Shown here piece by piece: positions 37,205-46,405 of a stretch of DNA of 64,000 nt. The translations under genes were made by a program, and so were the position numbers. The notes beneath the pieces are model-generated. The model had not been told where the DNA came from, did not search any database, and worked only from the letters and a program-made list of their open reading frames with translations. The stretch comes from Limnohabitans sp. JirII-31 (GTDB lineage Bacteria; Pseudomonadota; Gammaproteobacteria; Burkholderiales; Burkholderiaceae_C). The stretch covers positions 1 to 64,000 of the forward strand of contig NZ_NESA01000001.1 in the NCBI RefSeq assembly GCF_002778315.1, written 5' to 3'. Within the stretch, counting starts at the first letter, position 1; every line of letters begins with the position of its first letter.

Positions 37205-38020
37205 ATGACACCCATTTCCAGCTTTCTTTTGGTCCGTCGTTTTTTACGCAGTTGTGTCGTCGTGTGCGTCGCGACGTTGGGCTGGGTTCATGCCCAAGCG
37301 CCCAGCTCGCCTGCGGCATTGCTGGCGCCGAGCGGTACCTTGCGTGCTGCTATCAACTTGGGCAATCCGATCTTGGCGCGACGCGACCCTGTCAGCGGTT
37401 TGCCGGTGGGGGTGTCGGTCGATTTGGCGCAGCAATTGGCGCACCGTTTGGGTGTGCCCCTACAGATGGTGGTGCTTGATGCCGCAGGCAAAGCGGTGGA
37501 GGCGGTGACGCAAGACCAAGCCGACATTGGTTTTTTTGCATTGGATCCCCAGCGTGCCCAGGGCGTGGCGTTCACTGGTGCCTATGTGCAAATTGAAGGC
37601 AGTTATTTGGTACGACAAGATTCGCCCCTGCAGCACAACGACGAGGTAGATGTGACCGCACACCGTGTGGTGGTGGGCAAGGGCAGTGCCTACGACTTGT
37701 TTTTGAGTCGTCATTTGAAGCATGCGCAGATCGTGCGCGCTCCCACATCACCGCAGGTGGTGGACTTCTTTCTGGCCCAGCAGATGGAGGTGGCCGCCGG
37801 GGTGAAGCAGCAGTTGGAGGCCGATGCCCAACGTGTGCCCCATGTGCGTTTGTTACCTGGCCGCTTCATGGTGATTGACCAAGCGATGGGCTTGCCCAAA
37901 GCGCGTGGACAAGCGGCGACCGAATGGCTGACCCAGTTTGTGCAGGAGATGAAAGTCAGCGGTTTTGTGGCACAGGCGTTGGTGCGGCACCGTATCGACG
38001 GTGCGTCAGTGGCACCCTGA
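37205..38020 (+). CDS. Family-3 extracellular solute-binding protein
   Basis: The 271-aa protein has a long N-terminal signal region (hydrophobic RSCVVVCVATLGWVHAQA) followed by a PBP type 2 domain: GTLRAAINLGNPIL, then DPVSGLPVGVSVDLAQQLAHRLG. These features match amino-acid-type binding proteins or the sensor domain from which they derive. No ABC permease or ATPase gene is adjacent, so it is an orphan. Its stop overlaps a possible start of the downstream MipA-like gene (TGATG), which suggests coupling. It is divergent from queE across 35 bp. Confidence 0.8.
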   Translation: MTPISSFLLVRRFLRSCVVVCVATLGWVHAQAPSSPAALLAPSGTLRAAINLGNPILARRDPVSGLPVGVSVDLAQQLAHRLGVPLQMVVLDAAGKAVEAVTQDQADIGFFALDPQRAQGVAFTGAYVQIEGSYLVRQDSPLQHNDEVDVTAHRVVVGKGSAYDLFLSRHLKHAQIVRAPTSPQVVDFFLAQQMEVAAGVKQQLEADAQRVPHVRLLPGRFMVIDQAMGLPKARGQAATEWLTQFVQEMKVSGFVAQALVRHRIDGASVAP

Positions 38021-38037
38021 TGTGGCGTGGTGAAAAG

Positions 38038-38778
38038 ATGTTTAAGTTTTTATGTACAGCGATGGCATGCATGGGGCTGCACGTTTCAGCGCAAACACCG
38101 TTGCAAGACCGTTTGACGGGGGACGTGGGGGCCGCTGTTTACAACACGCAGAACATTGTGCCGAGTGACGGTGCGGAAAATTTTGTGCTGCCTTACGCCT
38201 ACTTTGACTATGGTCGTTTTTATACCCGAGTGGACACCTTGGGGGTGAAAACTGCCCGCTTGGGCATGGGCTACTTGGAGCTTGCAGCACGCATCAGCTT
38301 TGAGGGGTTCAAGACAAATACCCCGCGTTTGAGCGGTGTACAGGCGCGTGCCAACCCGGTCCCCGTGGGGTTGGGAACTTACCAAGAGACCCCTTGGGGG
38401 GCCTTCTTTGTGTATGGCTTGTACGACACCACCTCGGGTGGCTTTTTGCAAGAGGCCACGTATGCCGCCGAATTCAAGCTGGGGGAGGTGACGGTGTACC
38501 CGCAATTGGGCGTGGAGCACCGCAGTCGCAAGTATGTGCAGCATCTCTACGGCGTGTCCGCCGCGGAGTCGCTCAGCAGTGTGTACGGGGCTTACGATGC
38601 CAGAGCCTCCACCACACCTGTGTTGGCCATGGCGTTTGAGCTGCCTCTTAGCGAGGCATGGCACCTGAATTTGCAGTTGCGACGTCGCTGGTTGGATTCG
38701 GCCATTACCCAGAGCCCATTGGTCTCGACCAAGCTGCAAGACAGTGGGTTTTTCGCCCTGACGAGATCTTTCAAATAA
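38038..38778 (+). CDS. MipA/OmpV-like outer membrane protein
   Basis: The 246-aa protein has a short signal peptide (MFKFLCTAMACMGLHVSAQ). The mature protein has alternating beta-strand character (LPYAYFDYGRFYTRVDTLG, YLELAARISFEGF) and ends in LTRSFK, as expected for an outer-membrane barrel of the MipA/OmpV group. An alternative start at 38020 overlaps the upstream stop (TGATG) and would add six residues. The function of this group is uncertain (murein scaffolding or a porin-like role). Confidence 0.7.
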   Translation: MFKFLCTAMACMGLHVSAQTPLQDRLTGDVGAAVYNTQNIVPSDGAENFVLPYAYFDYGRFYTRVDTLGVKTARLGMGYLELAARISFEGFKTNTPRLSGVQARANPVPVGLGTYQETPWGAFFVYGLYDTTSGGFLQEATYAAEFKLGEVTVYPQLGVEHRSRKYVQHLYGVSAAESLSSVYGAYDARASTTPVLAMAFELPLSEAWHLNLQLRRRWLDSAITQSPLVSTKLQDSGFFALTRSFK

Positions 38779-38808
38779 GGACGCAGCGCGTGGATGCCGC
38801 GATGACGT

Positions 38809-39687
38809 TCACGCGCGCTTTCTGAGTGCCCGGCGCAGTTCGGGCGATTGCACGGTGGGCACTTCAAAGGCGGGTTCATTCAAAAACTCGTTGACCGTTT
38901 TCTTTAAAAAGCGCGCGGTCTCAAGACTCACGGTTTCGCGTTCGTTGTCGACCGTGATCATGTGGTAGCTGTCGCCCAAGTAAATGAAGTCTTTCTGGCT
39001 GGATGACACACGGCGGTAAGCCCATTCAGCATTGCGGATATGAACGGTCTCATCGTCGACCGCATGAAAGAACAACACAGGTGCGTCCACATCAGGTACA
39101 TGTTTGAGCGCTTCTTTGATGAGCTTGCGTCCTTCTGTGATGTAGTGCATGGTCAAAATATCAGAACCACTTTCAGAGATATGGGCAGACTTCATGGCAC
39201 GTTTGACCATGGCGCGCATCTCCTCGTTTTTCACGCCATAGGGTTCTTCTTCCTCATAGGTGTAGCGGTTGGCAAAAGGCAGCCACGCGGCCCAATCCAG
39301 CAAGAACCGATACCAGGGCATGGCCCAGCCGTCATAGGACAGTGCGGTCGACAACAGCACCAGGGCATGGATGTTTTCTCGTTGTGCCAACACCATGGCC
39401 AACGTGGCGCCCATGGAGACGCCAACCACGGACACCGTGGTGTATTGCTTGCGCAATTCCCACAGATGGTTTTGGGCTTGTTCCACCCAAGCCTCCCAGG
39501 CTTGTCCAGGGGTACCAAAACAATACCCGGTGATGTCGGGTACCACCGCCGTGAAGCCTTGCTGGTGCAAGTCTTTGGCCATGCGCGCCAATTCGACCGA
39601 GCTAGCACCCAGCCCATGTAACATCAAGACGCAGTGCGGCCCGCCTTGAAGGTAAATGCCGTTTGATGCGATCGCGGATTGACTCAT
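38809..39687 (-). CDS. Alpha/beta hydrolase, carboxylesterase type
   Basis: The 292-aa protein has HGLGASSVEL near the N-terminus (oxyanion region), the nucleophile elbow GVSMGAT, an acidic DDETV and a late histidine in GDSYHMITVD. These are consistent with a Ser-Asp-His triad of the Est30-like monoacylglycerol lipase/esterase group. There is no signal peptide, so it is cytoplasmic. I use ATG 39687; an upstream in-frame TTG at 39696 is possible. Its ATG shares bases with the ATG of the divergent membrane-protein gene. Confidence 0.8.
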   Translation of the reverse strand: MSQSAIASNGIYLQGGPHCVLMLHGLGASSVELARMAKDLHQQGFTAVVPDITGYCFGTPGQAWEAWVEQAQNHLWELRKQYTTVSVVGVSMGATLAMVLAQRENIHALVLLSTALSYDGWAMPWYRFLLDWAAWLPFANRYTYEEEEPYGVKNEEMRAMVKRAMKSAHISESGSDILTMHYITEGRKLIKEALKHVPDVDAPVLFFHAVDDETVHIRNAEWAYRRVSSSQKDFIYLGDSYHMITVDNERETVSLETARFLKKTVNEFLNEPAFEVPTVQSPELRRALRKRA

Positions 39688-40471
39688 GGAAATCAAAAAT
39701 TCAAAAAATTGGGTGAAGTTTTCTCAGGAACAGGCGTTCTTGGGGGCTTGCTTCATCACACTGGTGGCGTTTGTGATTCGCTACGTGTTGCATCCCTACA
39801 TAGAACCCTATGCAGTATTTCACTTTTTCATCGTGGGATGTTTGTTAATTCAATATTTGTACGGTTATAAATTTTCTGTCTTTTCAATCTTGGTCAGCAT
39901 TGGGCTGGGCAATTACTTTTTTGTGCCGCCTTATGGGACGTTTGATCAAATCTCACACAAAGATTTGATTACTTCTCTCAACTTCGCCGTGGTGACTGGC
40001 GTGGCTGTGGCCTTCATGGAGTCTTTGCGTCGATCGGTGTACGCCCGTGAGTTGCTGTTGAAGGTGATGGAGTCACGGCACAAAATTTCGCTGCACCGCG
40101 AGAATGATCGGATTTTTTACGCCAAAAAAACCAGCGAGGCGTGGGCCATTCTCGAAGAGTTGTTGACGGACTTTGACAAGATCATCTTGATCAAATTCGG
40201 AGACGCCGACTACAAGTTGGAGCCTTTGTTTTACAAGTTGGCTCAGAACTTTGATCTGCATGAGCCAGTTGAAAATTGGCAATCTGGTGTGGCGCTTGAA
40301 GATGTCCCGGTGTTGAACGGTCATCTCGAAGGATTGGATGCCAACGCCAAAAACACGGTGTTTTTCTCGGTCGGATTTTGCAAGACTTCCGATGTGTTTG
40401 AACGCTACCCAGTCGTGGTGGAGCGCTTTACTTTCATGGGCAAGTCGCTGTCTGTGCTGAAGTTGGCTTGA
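39686..40471 (+). CDS. Membrane protein with KdpD-like DUF4118 domain
   Basis: The 261-aa protein has three to four N-terminal membrane segments. The GLGNYFFVPPYGTF motif resembles the DUF4118 transmembrane part of KdpD-type sensors. The C-terminal half (residues about 120-261) is soluble with no recognisable kinase motif. It could be a sensor fragment or a small signalling protein of its own. Codon use and AT content are noticeably different from neighbours (more A/T in 39686-40000), which hints at different ancestry. It starts head-to-head with the esterase gene. Confidence 0.6.
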   Translation: MEIKNSKNWVKFSQEQAFLGACFITLVAFVIRYVLHPYIEPYAVFHFFIVGCLLIQYLYGYKFSVFSILVSIGLGNYFFVPPYGTFDQISHKDLITSLNFAVVTGVAVAFMESLRRSVYARELLLKVMESRHKISLHRENDRIFYAKKTSEAWAILEELLTDFDKIILIKFGDADYKLEPLFYKLAQNFDLHEPVENWQSGVALEDVPVLNGHLEGLDANAKNTVFFSVGFCKTSDVFERYPVVVERFTFMGKSLSVLKLA

Positions 40472-40494
40472 GTTTTTTGCCGAGATGGCAAGCC

Positions 40495-41157
40495 CTAGAG
40501 CAAGGCTGAGGCCATGTTGATCATCAAGGCCACCACGGTGGTGTTGAAGAAGAAGGCCAACACGCAGTGGAGCAAGCCCACACGGCGTTGCGCACGGCTG
40601 GTGAAGCTCACGTCTGCAGTTTGACCTGAGGTGCCAATGACGCAGGCGACGTACAAAAAATCGCCGTAATCGGGGGCGTGGCCGCCTGGAAAATCCAACC
40701 CACCTGTTTGGTTTTTGATTTCCCCCACGTAGTAGTCGTGGGCGTAATGCAGCGCGAACATGATTTGTGTGAAGCCCCATGAGGACACCATGGTCAATGC
40801 CGCCAAGCCGATGTGGGCATAGCGCAGGGTGCCTTGTGCGGTTTTGGCCAATGCCAATTCGGCCACGATGGCAGCCAGGCAAGTCAGCGCTGACATGACC
40901 ACCATGCCCAGCAAGATGAGACGACCTTCGTCTTGTTGCAGGGCTCGGGTGCGCATGCGTTCGTGGCTGGAGCCGAACATCATGTGCAAAGCTAGCACCA
41001 AGTAAAGCAAGGCCCCGACATTCCAGGCCAGGGTGAGCCGGGTGATCCAATGCAAGGCCCACTCGCTCGGGAACAGCACCAAGCTCATCACCCCTAACGC
41101 GATGCAAAAACTCAACCTTGGACGGTTGCGCACGATGAGGATGATTTTTTGCAGCAT
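40495..41157 (-). CDS. DUF1345 membrane protein
   Basis: The 220-aa inner-membrane protein has about six hydrophobic segments. The late stretch DYGDFLYVACVIGTSGQTADVSF is typical of the DUF1345 family, as is the preceding FALHYAHDYY. The role of the family is unknown. It converges with the DUF4118-like gene (23-bp gap) and lies just downstream of ftsY on the same strand, with 23 bp between them. Confidence 0.82.
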   Translation of the reverse strand: MLQKIILIVRNRPRLSFCIALGVMSLVLFPSEWALHWITRLTLAWNVGALLYLVLALHMMFGSSHERMRTRALQQDEGRLILLGMVVMSALTCLAAIVAELALAKTAQGTLRYAHIGLAALTMVSSWGFTQIMFALHYAHDYYVGEIKNQTGGLDFPGGHAPDYGDFLYVACVIGTSGQTADVSFTSRAQRRVGLLHCVLAFFFNTTVVALMINMASALL

Positions 41158-41180
41158 GCGATCAAATTTATCGCTGAGAC

Positions 41181-42215
41181 TTAACCGAGCAAGGCATCGG
41201 CAAATTCCTGCGCATTGAACGTCTCAAGGTCTTGCACCGATTCGCCCACACCAATGAAATACACCGGCACCGGTGTGCCACCCGCAGCACTGCGGCTTTG
41301 GCTCCACAAGGCAATGGCGGCCAGTACGCCGCCTTTGGCGGTGCCGTCGAGTTTGGTGACGATCAGTCCGGTCAATCCCAGCGCTTCGTCAAAGGCTTTG
41401 ACTTGCGCGAGGGCGTTTTGCCCGGTGTTGCCGTCAATCACCAGCAACACTTCGTGGGGGGCTGTGGCATCTGCTTTTTGCACCACGCGTTTGATTTTGC
41501 TGAGCTCTTGCATCAGGTGCAGTTGCGTTGGCAAGCGTCCTGCCGTGTCGACCAGCACCACATCTCTGCCACGTGCTTTGCCTGCGGTGACAGCGTCAAA
41601 GCTCACCGCGGCGGGGTCGCCGCCAGCCTGGCTGACGATTTCCACTTGGTTGCGGTCTGCCCACACACCGAGTTGTTCTTTGGCGGCTGCGCGGAAGGTG
41701 TCGGCTGCTGCCAGCAGCACGGAGGCACCGCTGTCGCTCAGGTGGCGAGTGAGTTTGCCGATGGAGGTGGTTTTGCCCGCGCCGTTGACGCCAGCCACCA
41801 TGATCACGGTGGGTTTGTGTGCACCAATGACCAAGGACTTTTCCAGTGGTTTGAGCAGTTGGGCAATCGATGCTGCCAGCAAGGCTTTGACTTGTGAGGG
41901 GTCTGTGGTGCGGCTGTCTTTGACACGCTGCTTCAAATCGGCCAGCAAGTACTGGGTGGCCTGCACGCCAGCGTCGGCCATCAGCAAGGCCGCTTCCAGT
42001 TCTTCGTAGAGCGCATCGTCGATTTGCGTGCCGGTGAATACCGTGCTGATGCTTTGACCCGTGCGGCGCAAGCCTTGGCCCAGACGTGCCATCCAGCTTT
42101 GACGTGGGCGCTGTGGGGCGGTTGCTGTCGGTGCGGACGTATTTTCTGCGTGCGTTGCTGAAGGCGTGTCCGCCACAGACGGAGCACTGATTTTTTTCTT
42201 GAAAAAGCTAAACAT
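41181..42215 (-). CDS. ftsY: Signal recognition particle receptor FtsY
   Basis: The 344-aa GTPase docks SRP-ribosome complexes at the inner membrane. A short variable A domain rich in Ala, Thr and Pro (residues 1-40) precedes the helical N domain. The G domain has GVNGAGKTTSIGKL near residue 145, DTAGRLPT, and TKLDGTAKGG. The A domain is shorter than in E. coli, as in many betaproteobacteria. It is divergent from rsmD with 30 bp between starts. Confidence 0.97.
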   Translation of the reverse strand: MFSFFKKKISAPSVADTPSATHAENTSAPTATAPQRPRQSWMARLGQGLRRTGQSISTVFTGTQIDDALYEELEAALLMADAGVQATQYLLADLKQRVKDSRTTDPSQVKALLAASIAQLLKPLEKSLVIGAHKPTVIMVAGVNGAGKTTSIGKLTRHLSDSGASVLLAAADTFRAAAKEQLGVWADRNQVEIVSQAGGDPAAVSFDAVTAGKARGRDVVLVDTAGRLPTQLHLMQELSKIKRVVQKADATAPHEVLLVIDGNTGQNALAQVKAFDEALGLTGLIVTKLDGTAKGGVLAAIALWSQSRSAAGGTPVPVYFIGVGESVQDLETFNAQEFADALLG

Positions 42216-42245
42216 GGGTGGGGGTTTCTAGAATCAAGCCATTCT

Positions 42246-42836
42246 ATGAAACCCACTACCCCTTCTCCCAAATTACCCAAAGGCGCTGGCGAGGTTCGCA
42301 TCATCGGCGGTGAATGGCGTCGTACCAAGCTGCCTGTGGCTTTGAAGCCAGGTTTACGACCCACGCCAGACCGCGTGCGTGAAACCTTGTTCAACTGGCT
42401 CGGCCAATCCCTGTTGGGCTGGCGTTGTGTGGATGCGTTTGCTGGCACGGGGGCTTTGGGGTTAGAGGCTGCCTCCCGAGGTGCTGCCCATGTGCAACTG
42501 TGCGAAAGTGATGCTGGGTTGGTGATGCAGCTCAACACCCAGGTGGCGCGCCTGAAGGCCAGTGCGGTTCAGGTGCAGCGAGGCGATGGCGTGGCGTGTT
42601 TGAAGCAACTGGGCGCGTCGAGCGTGGACCTGGTGTTCATCGACCCTCCGTTTGACAGCGGTTTGTTTGATGCCGCGTTGCAAGCTGCAGCCCAGGCCGT
42701 GAAGGCCGACGGCTTTGTGTACCTAGAGGCGCCCGCGCGTTGGAGTGATGAGGCCTTGGCTGTGTTGGGCCTGACGGCCTACCGTCACCTCAAGGCAGGC
42801 ACGGTACATGCCCACTTGTTGCAGCGAATTGCATAA
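42246..42836 (+). CDS. rsmD: 16S rRNA (guanine966-N2)-methyltransferase
   Basis: The 196-aa SAM-dependent methyltransferase has the RsmD start pattern IIGGEWRRTKLPV and TPDRVRETLFNWL. The SAM site follows in CVDAFAGTGALGLEAASRGA, and the catalytic motif is IDPPF. It methylates G966 of 16S rRNA on assembled 30S particles. It is followed by coaD in the same direction with a 31-bp gap, a common pairing. Confidence 0.95.
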   Translation: MKPTTPSPKLPKGAGEVRIIGGEWRRTKLPVALKPGLRPTPDRVRETLFNWLGQSLLGWRCVDAFAGTGALGLEAASRGAAHVQLCESDAGLVMQLNTQVARLKASAVQVQRGDGVACLKQLGASSVDLVFIDPPFDSGLFDAALQAAAQAVKADGFVYLEAPARWSDEALAVLGLTAYRHLKAGTVHAHLLQRIA

Positions 42837-42867
42837 TCCCTTTCAAGTTGAATTTGCAGGAGTGTCC

Positions 42868-43371
42868 ATGGCCAAAAAGCCCGTGATTGCCGTTTATCCC
42901 GGCACGTTTGATCCCATCACTTTGGGGCATGAAGACATCTTGGTGCGAGCAACGCATTTGTTTGATCGAGTGATCTTGGCGGTGGCGGCGGGGCATCACA
43001 AAAAAACCTTGTTCAATTTGGACGAACGCATGGCGATGGCGCGTGAGGTGATGGTTGCCTATCCTCAAGTCACGGTGGAGCCGTTCAGTGGTTTGGTGCG
43101 TGATTTTGTACGTACCCATCAGGCGCATGTCATGGTGCGCGGTGTGCGTGCCGTGACCGACTTTGACTACGAGTTCCAACTCGCGGGCATGAACCGCCAA
43201 CTCATGCCGGATGTGGAGACGGTATTTCTCACGCCAAGCGCACAGTACCAATTCATTTCGAGCACCTTTGTGCGTGAAATTTCTCAGCTGGGCGGAGAGG
43301 GCGATGCCAGCGATTTGGTGTCACCCGCGGTCTATACGCGTTTGATGGCGAAGAAAGCGGCGGCTGCATGA
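42868..43371 (+). CDS. coaD: Phosphopantetheine adenylyltransferase
   Basis: The 167-aa enzyme catalyses the penultimate step of coenzyme A synthesis. The nucleotidyltransferase TxGH motif is at residues 18-21 (PITLGHEDI) and the ISSTFVREI motif is near residue 132. AGGAG precedes ATG 42868, whereas the frame upstream overlaps rsmD, so this start is secure. It is operonic with rsmD. Confidence 0.97.
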   Translation: MAKKPVIAVYPGTFDPITLGHEDILVRATHLFDRVILAVAAGHHKKTLFNLDERMAMAREVMVAYPQVTVEPFSGLVRDFVRTHQAHVMVRGVRAVTDFDYEFQLAGMNRQLMPDVETVFLTPSAQYQFISSTFVREISQLGGEGDASDLVSPAVYTRLMAKKAAAA

Positions 43372-43387
43372 TGTGGCGTGCTGGGGT

Positions 43388-44062
43388 ATGACCGACTTTT
43401 TACTCATTCGACATGGTGAGACAGACTGGAACAAAGAGCTTCGGTTCCAGGGCCAAGTGGATGTGCCACTCAATGCCATGGGCCAGGCCCAAGCCCAGCG
43501 TTTGCAAGAGCGTGTGCAGCAGTCACTCGTTGCTTGGGCTGAACAGGGCCACGTGCCGACACGTGTGATCAGCAGCGATTTGCTGCGGGCGCAACAAACC
43601 GCCGAACCTGTGGCGCAAGTCTTGGGCTGTGAGCTCTTCTTGGAGATTGGTTTGCGCGAGCAGTGCTTTGGCAGCTTTGAGGGTTTGCGTGTGCCAGAAA
43701 TCAAAGTGCAGCATCCTGAGGCATGGCAGCGCTGGTTGGACTTCGATGCCAACTACGCGGTGACGGGGGCCGAAAGCACTCAGGTGTTCCATGACCGGGT
43801 GGTGTCTGCTTTGCAGCGTTTGGCCCAACAGTACTCTGGCGAGCACTTGGTGGTGGTGACGCACGGTGGTGTGCTCGACATGGTGTGGCGCAACGCGCAG
43901 GCGCTGTCCTTGCATGGTCCGCGCGCGTGTGACATACCTAATGCTGGCTGGAACCAGGTGGCTTGGGCGAGCGGTTTGCATATTCACACCTGGGCTGACA
44001 CTGCGCATTTGCATGGCATGCCGCCCCAACCGGTGTATCGCCCTGCGCAACTGAAGGTTTGA
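43388..44062 (+). CDS. Histidine phosphatase family protein (phosphoglycerate mutase-like)
   Basis: The 224-aa protein has the phosphohistidine motif RHGETDWN at residues 8-15 and the second catalytic histidine in VVVTHGGVLDMVW. It lacks the longer insert of cofactor-dependent glycolytic mutases. It is more likely a phosphatase (CobC/GpmB-like) acting on small phosphorylated metabolites. ATG 43388 is 16 bp after coaD. Confidence 0.85.
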   Translation: MTDFLLIRHGETDWNKELRFQGQVDVPLNAMGQAQAQRLQERVQQSLVAWAEQGHVPTRVISSDLLRAQQTAEPVAQVLGCELFLEIGLREQCFGSFEGLRVPEIKVQHPEAWQRWLDFDANYAVTGAESTQVFHDRVVSALQRLAQQYSGEHLVVVTHGGVLDMVWRNAQALSLHGPRACDIPNAGWNQVAWASGLHIHTWADTAHLHGMPPQPVYRPAQLKV

Positions 44063-44142
44063 GTCGACTAACAACCGCTTTGTGGGTACGGTTGTATGGG
44101 GCGCGTGGCCTGGGACTGGGATAATCGGGTTTTAGCTTTTGA

Positions 44143-44463
<321 letters not shown>

Positions 44464-44469
44464 ACTACA

Positions 44470-44985
44470 TCACGGTTTTTGTGCCGTGTCTGAGCTGGTT
44501 TTTTTCTTGACGGGTTGCTTCGCCTTGCCACTGTTTGAGTGGGTGCTGCCATCTTTTGCGGTGAAGTAAGGGTTGACCTTCTGGCTGTGTGCGTGATGAG
44601 GTGGTGCCAACGTATCTGGTGCTGTGCCTGATGATTGGGGGAGTGCGCTGTCTTGTGGCCAAGCGGGAGTGACTGCTGGCGAATGGACAGATGCTCGGCG
44701 CTCGGATTGGAGGCGGTTTTTCTCCAAGGCTTGCGCCTCGCGCTGTGTTTGCAGTGTCAAACGTTCTTGCGCTTTGGTTTGCTCCGCATTGCGCGTGTCT
44801 TGCACTGCGGGGGCTGTGCTGTTTTGGCACAAGGCCGTGGCGCTGTACTGGTCACCACAACGGTAGACGGTCTGTGCGCGTGTTACAGGTGGTATGAGCC
44901 ACAGCAACGTGGCTGCAATCAGGCAACTGCTTGTGATGCCTCTACTTTGAGTCGGTATCAGACGTCGTGGATGGTGGTGTGACAT
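44470..44985 (-). CDS. Hypothetical secreted protein, DUF4124-like start
   Basis: The 171-aa protein has a signal-type N-terminus ([17 protein letters not shown]) and a short Cys-containing unit [17 protein letters not shown]. That unit resembles the N-terminal DUF4124-type motif. The rest is a charged, glutamine-rich, probably coiled or disordered tail ending in a Lys/Thr stretch. The Shine-Dalgarno GAGGAG, 8 nt before ATG 44985, supports this start even though it lies inside the 3' end of pth (44-bp overlap). It is convergent with the ferredoxin gene. Confidence 0.65.
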   Translation of the reverse strand: MSHHHPRRLIPTQSRGITSSCLIAATLLWLIPPVTRAQTVYRCGDQYSATALCQNSTAPAVQDTRNAEQTKAQERLTLQTQREAQALEKNRLQSERRASVHSPAVTPAWPQDSALPQSSGTAPDTLAPPHHAHSQKVNPYFTAKDGSTHSNSGKAKQPVKKKTSSDTAQKP

Positions 44986-45613
44986 GCCGTGTCTCCTCTG
45001 GCTTGGCCAGCGTGGCCGGCCTGGGAGGTTTGGGCCGGGGCGGCTTGGCGGTATGGACCATTTGTGTGGCTTTGACCATGTCACCCGATAGCAAATGTGG
45101 CAGTGCCAAGGAAGTTCGCATCACGCAGTCTTCGATGGCACTGCGTTGATCGGGCGCTGGTTTTTTCAGTACCCAATTGGCAACTTCTGATTTCACCCCC
45201 GGATGACCGATGCCGATGCGCAGTCGCCAGTACTGGTCTGTGCCGAGTTGCGCATGGATATCTCGCAAGCCATTGTGCCCAGCATGGCTGCCCCCGAGTT
45301 TGAGTTTGGCTTCGCCGGGTTGAATGTCCAACTCGTCGTGCGCAACCAAAATCTCGTTGGGCTGAATTTTGAAAAACCTAGCCAGTGCTGCCACCGATTT
45401 ACCCGACACGTTCATGAACGTTTGGGGCTCAAGCAGCCAAATGTTGTGGCCGTGAATCGCGGTTCGTGCGACCAGGCCGTGGTAGGCGCGGTCAGGTTGC
45501 ATGTGCACCTTCAGGTCGCGCGCGATGGTGTCAATCCACCAAAAGCCCGCGTTGTGGCGTGTTGCTTCGTATTCGGGGCCTGGATTTCCTAGGCCAACTA
45601 AGAGCTTGATCAT
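44942..45613 (-). CDS. pth: Peptidyl-tRNA hydrolase
   Basis: The 223-aa enzyme releases peptidyl groups from drop-off tRNAs. It has the family start [22 protein letters not shown] with the catalytic His20, then FMNVSGKSV and HDELD, and [11 protein letters not shown]. The C-terminus carries a Pro/Lys extension of about 30 residues beyond the usual length, and its coding end overlaps the next gene. It is downstream of rplY, separated by a terminator. Confidence 0.96.
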   Translation of the reverse strand: MIKLLVGLGNPGPEYEATRHNAGFWWIDTIARDLKVHMQPDRAYHGLVARTAIHGHNIWLLEPQTFMNVSGKSVAALARFFKIQPNEILVAHDELDIQPGEAKLKLGGSHAGHNGLRDIHAQLGTDQYWRLRIGIGHPGVKSEVANWVLKKPAPDQRSAIEDCVMRTSLALPHLLSGDMVKATQMVHTAKPPRPKPPRPATLAKPEETRHVTPPSTTSDTDSK

Positions 45614-45642
45614 GGAGGCTGATTATCCGGGGTGCTTTCCAA

Positions 45643-45670
45643 TGAAAAACGGCCCACCGAGGTGGGCCGT
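45643..45670 (-). terminator. Rho-independent terminator after rplY
   Basis: On the minus strand a perfect stem ACGGCCCACC / GGTGGGCCGT is followed by a T run (complement of the A run at 45645-45649). It lies 21 bp after the rplY stop and 30 bp before the pth start, separating the prs-rplY and pth transcripts at least in part. Confidence 0.88.
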
Positions 45671-45690
45671 TAGCAGACAGACCAAGAAGA

Positions 45691-46302
45691 TTACTTCTTG
45701 CCAGCAGCGGCAGCCGCGGCTTCTGCGGGGGTCGGCTCGTCAGCCTTGGTCGCCACCACGGCCACCAACACGGGGTTGGCTTTGCCTTTGGTCACAGCGG
45801 ACACGCCAGCAGGCAGTTTGATGTCGTTGAGGTGCAGCGAGTGACCTTTGGTCAAGCCGCTCAGGTCCACAGCGATGAACTCGGGCAGGTCTTTGGGCAA
45901 GCAAGACACTTCCAGTTCGGTGGCCACGTGGTTGATCAAGCACTGGTCCACTTTGGCTGCAGGGGAGTTTTCTTCACCACTGTAGTGCAAAGGCACTTTC
46001 TTGTTCATTTTGGTGTTGGCATCGATGCGTTGGAAGTCGATGTGCAACACGAGTTGCTTGAACGGGTGGTATTGCACGTCGCGCAACAGCACTTCGGTGT
46101 TCTTCCCGTTGAGTTCCATTTCCAAGACAGAAGCGTGGAAGGCTTCTTTCTTGAGGGCGTGCCACAAAGCGTTGTGGTCGAGCTCAATCAACAAAGGCTC
46201 AGTGGTGCCACCATAGACGATGCCAGGTGTACGACCGGTGATACGCAGACGGCGGCTCGCACCCGTTCCCTGCTTGCTGCGCTCAAAAGCGACGAATTTC
46301 AT
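45691..46302 (-). CDS. rplY: 50S ribosomal protein L25 (Ctc form)
   Basis: The 203-aa protein has an N-terminal 5S-rRNA-binding L25 domain ([20 protein letters not shown]) and a C-terminal TL5/CTC beta domain. It ends in an Ala-rich KK tail. I chose ATG 46302, which matches the family start; a longer frame upstream reaches 46365 by a TTG. It lies between prs and pth, a conserved order in this group. Confidence 0.96.
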   Translation of the reverse strand: MKFVAFERSKQGTGASRRLRITGRTPGIVYGGTTEPLLIELDHNALWHALKKEAFHASVLEMELNGKNTEVLLRDVQYHPFKQLVLHIDFQRIDANTKMNKKVPLHYSGEENSPAAKVDQCLINHVATELEVSCLPKDLPEFIAVDLSGLTKGHSLHLNDIKLPAGVSAVTKGKANPVLVAVVATKADEPTPAEAAAAAAGKK

Positions 46303-46405
46303 AGTTTCACTCCAGTGAGAGCCCACCGCGACCAGTGTGGCTCCAGTTTCAAAAAGGGCTGACAAGCAGCCCAGGACAATGTTCGACGACGCGCAATCAG
46401 TCTGT

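Noticed and set aside
38785-38819. Possible terminator between the MipA-like gene and the esterase gene
   Set aside because: An inverted repeat (AGCGCGTG / CACGCGCGCT) exists but the pairing is imperfect and only a short T run follows.
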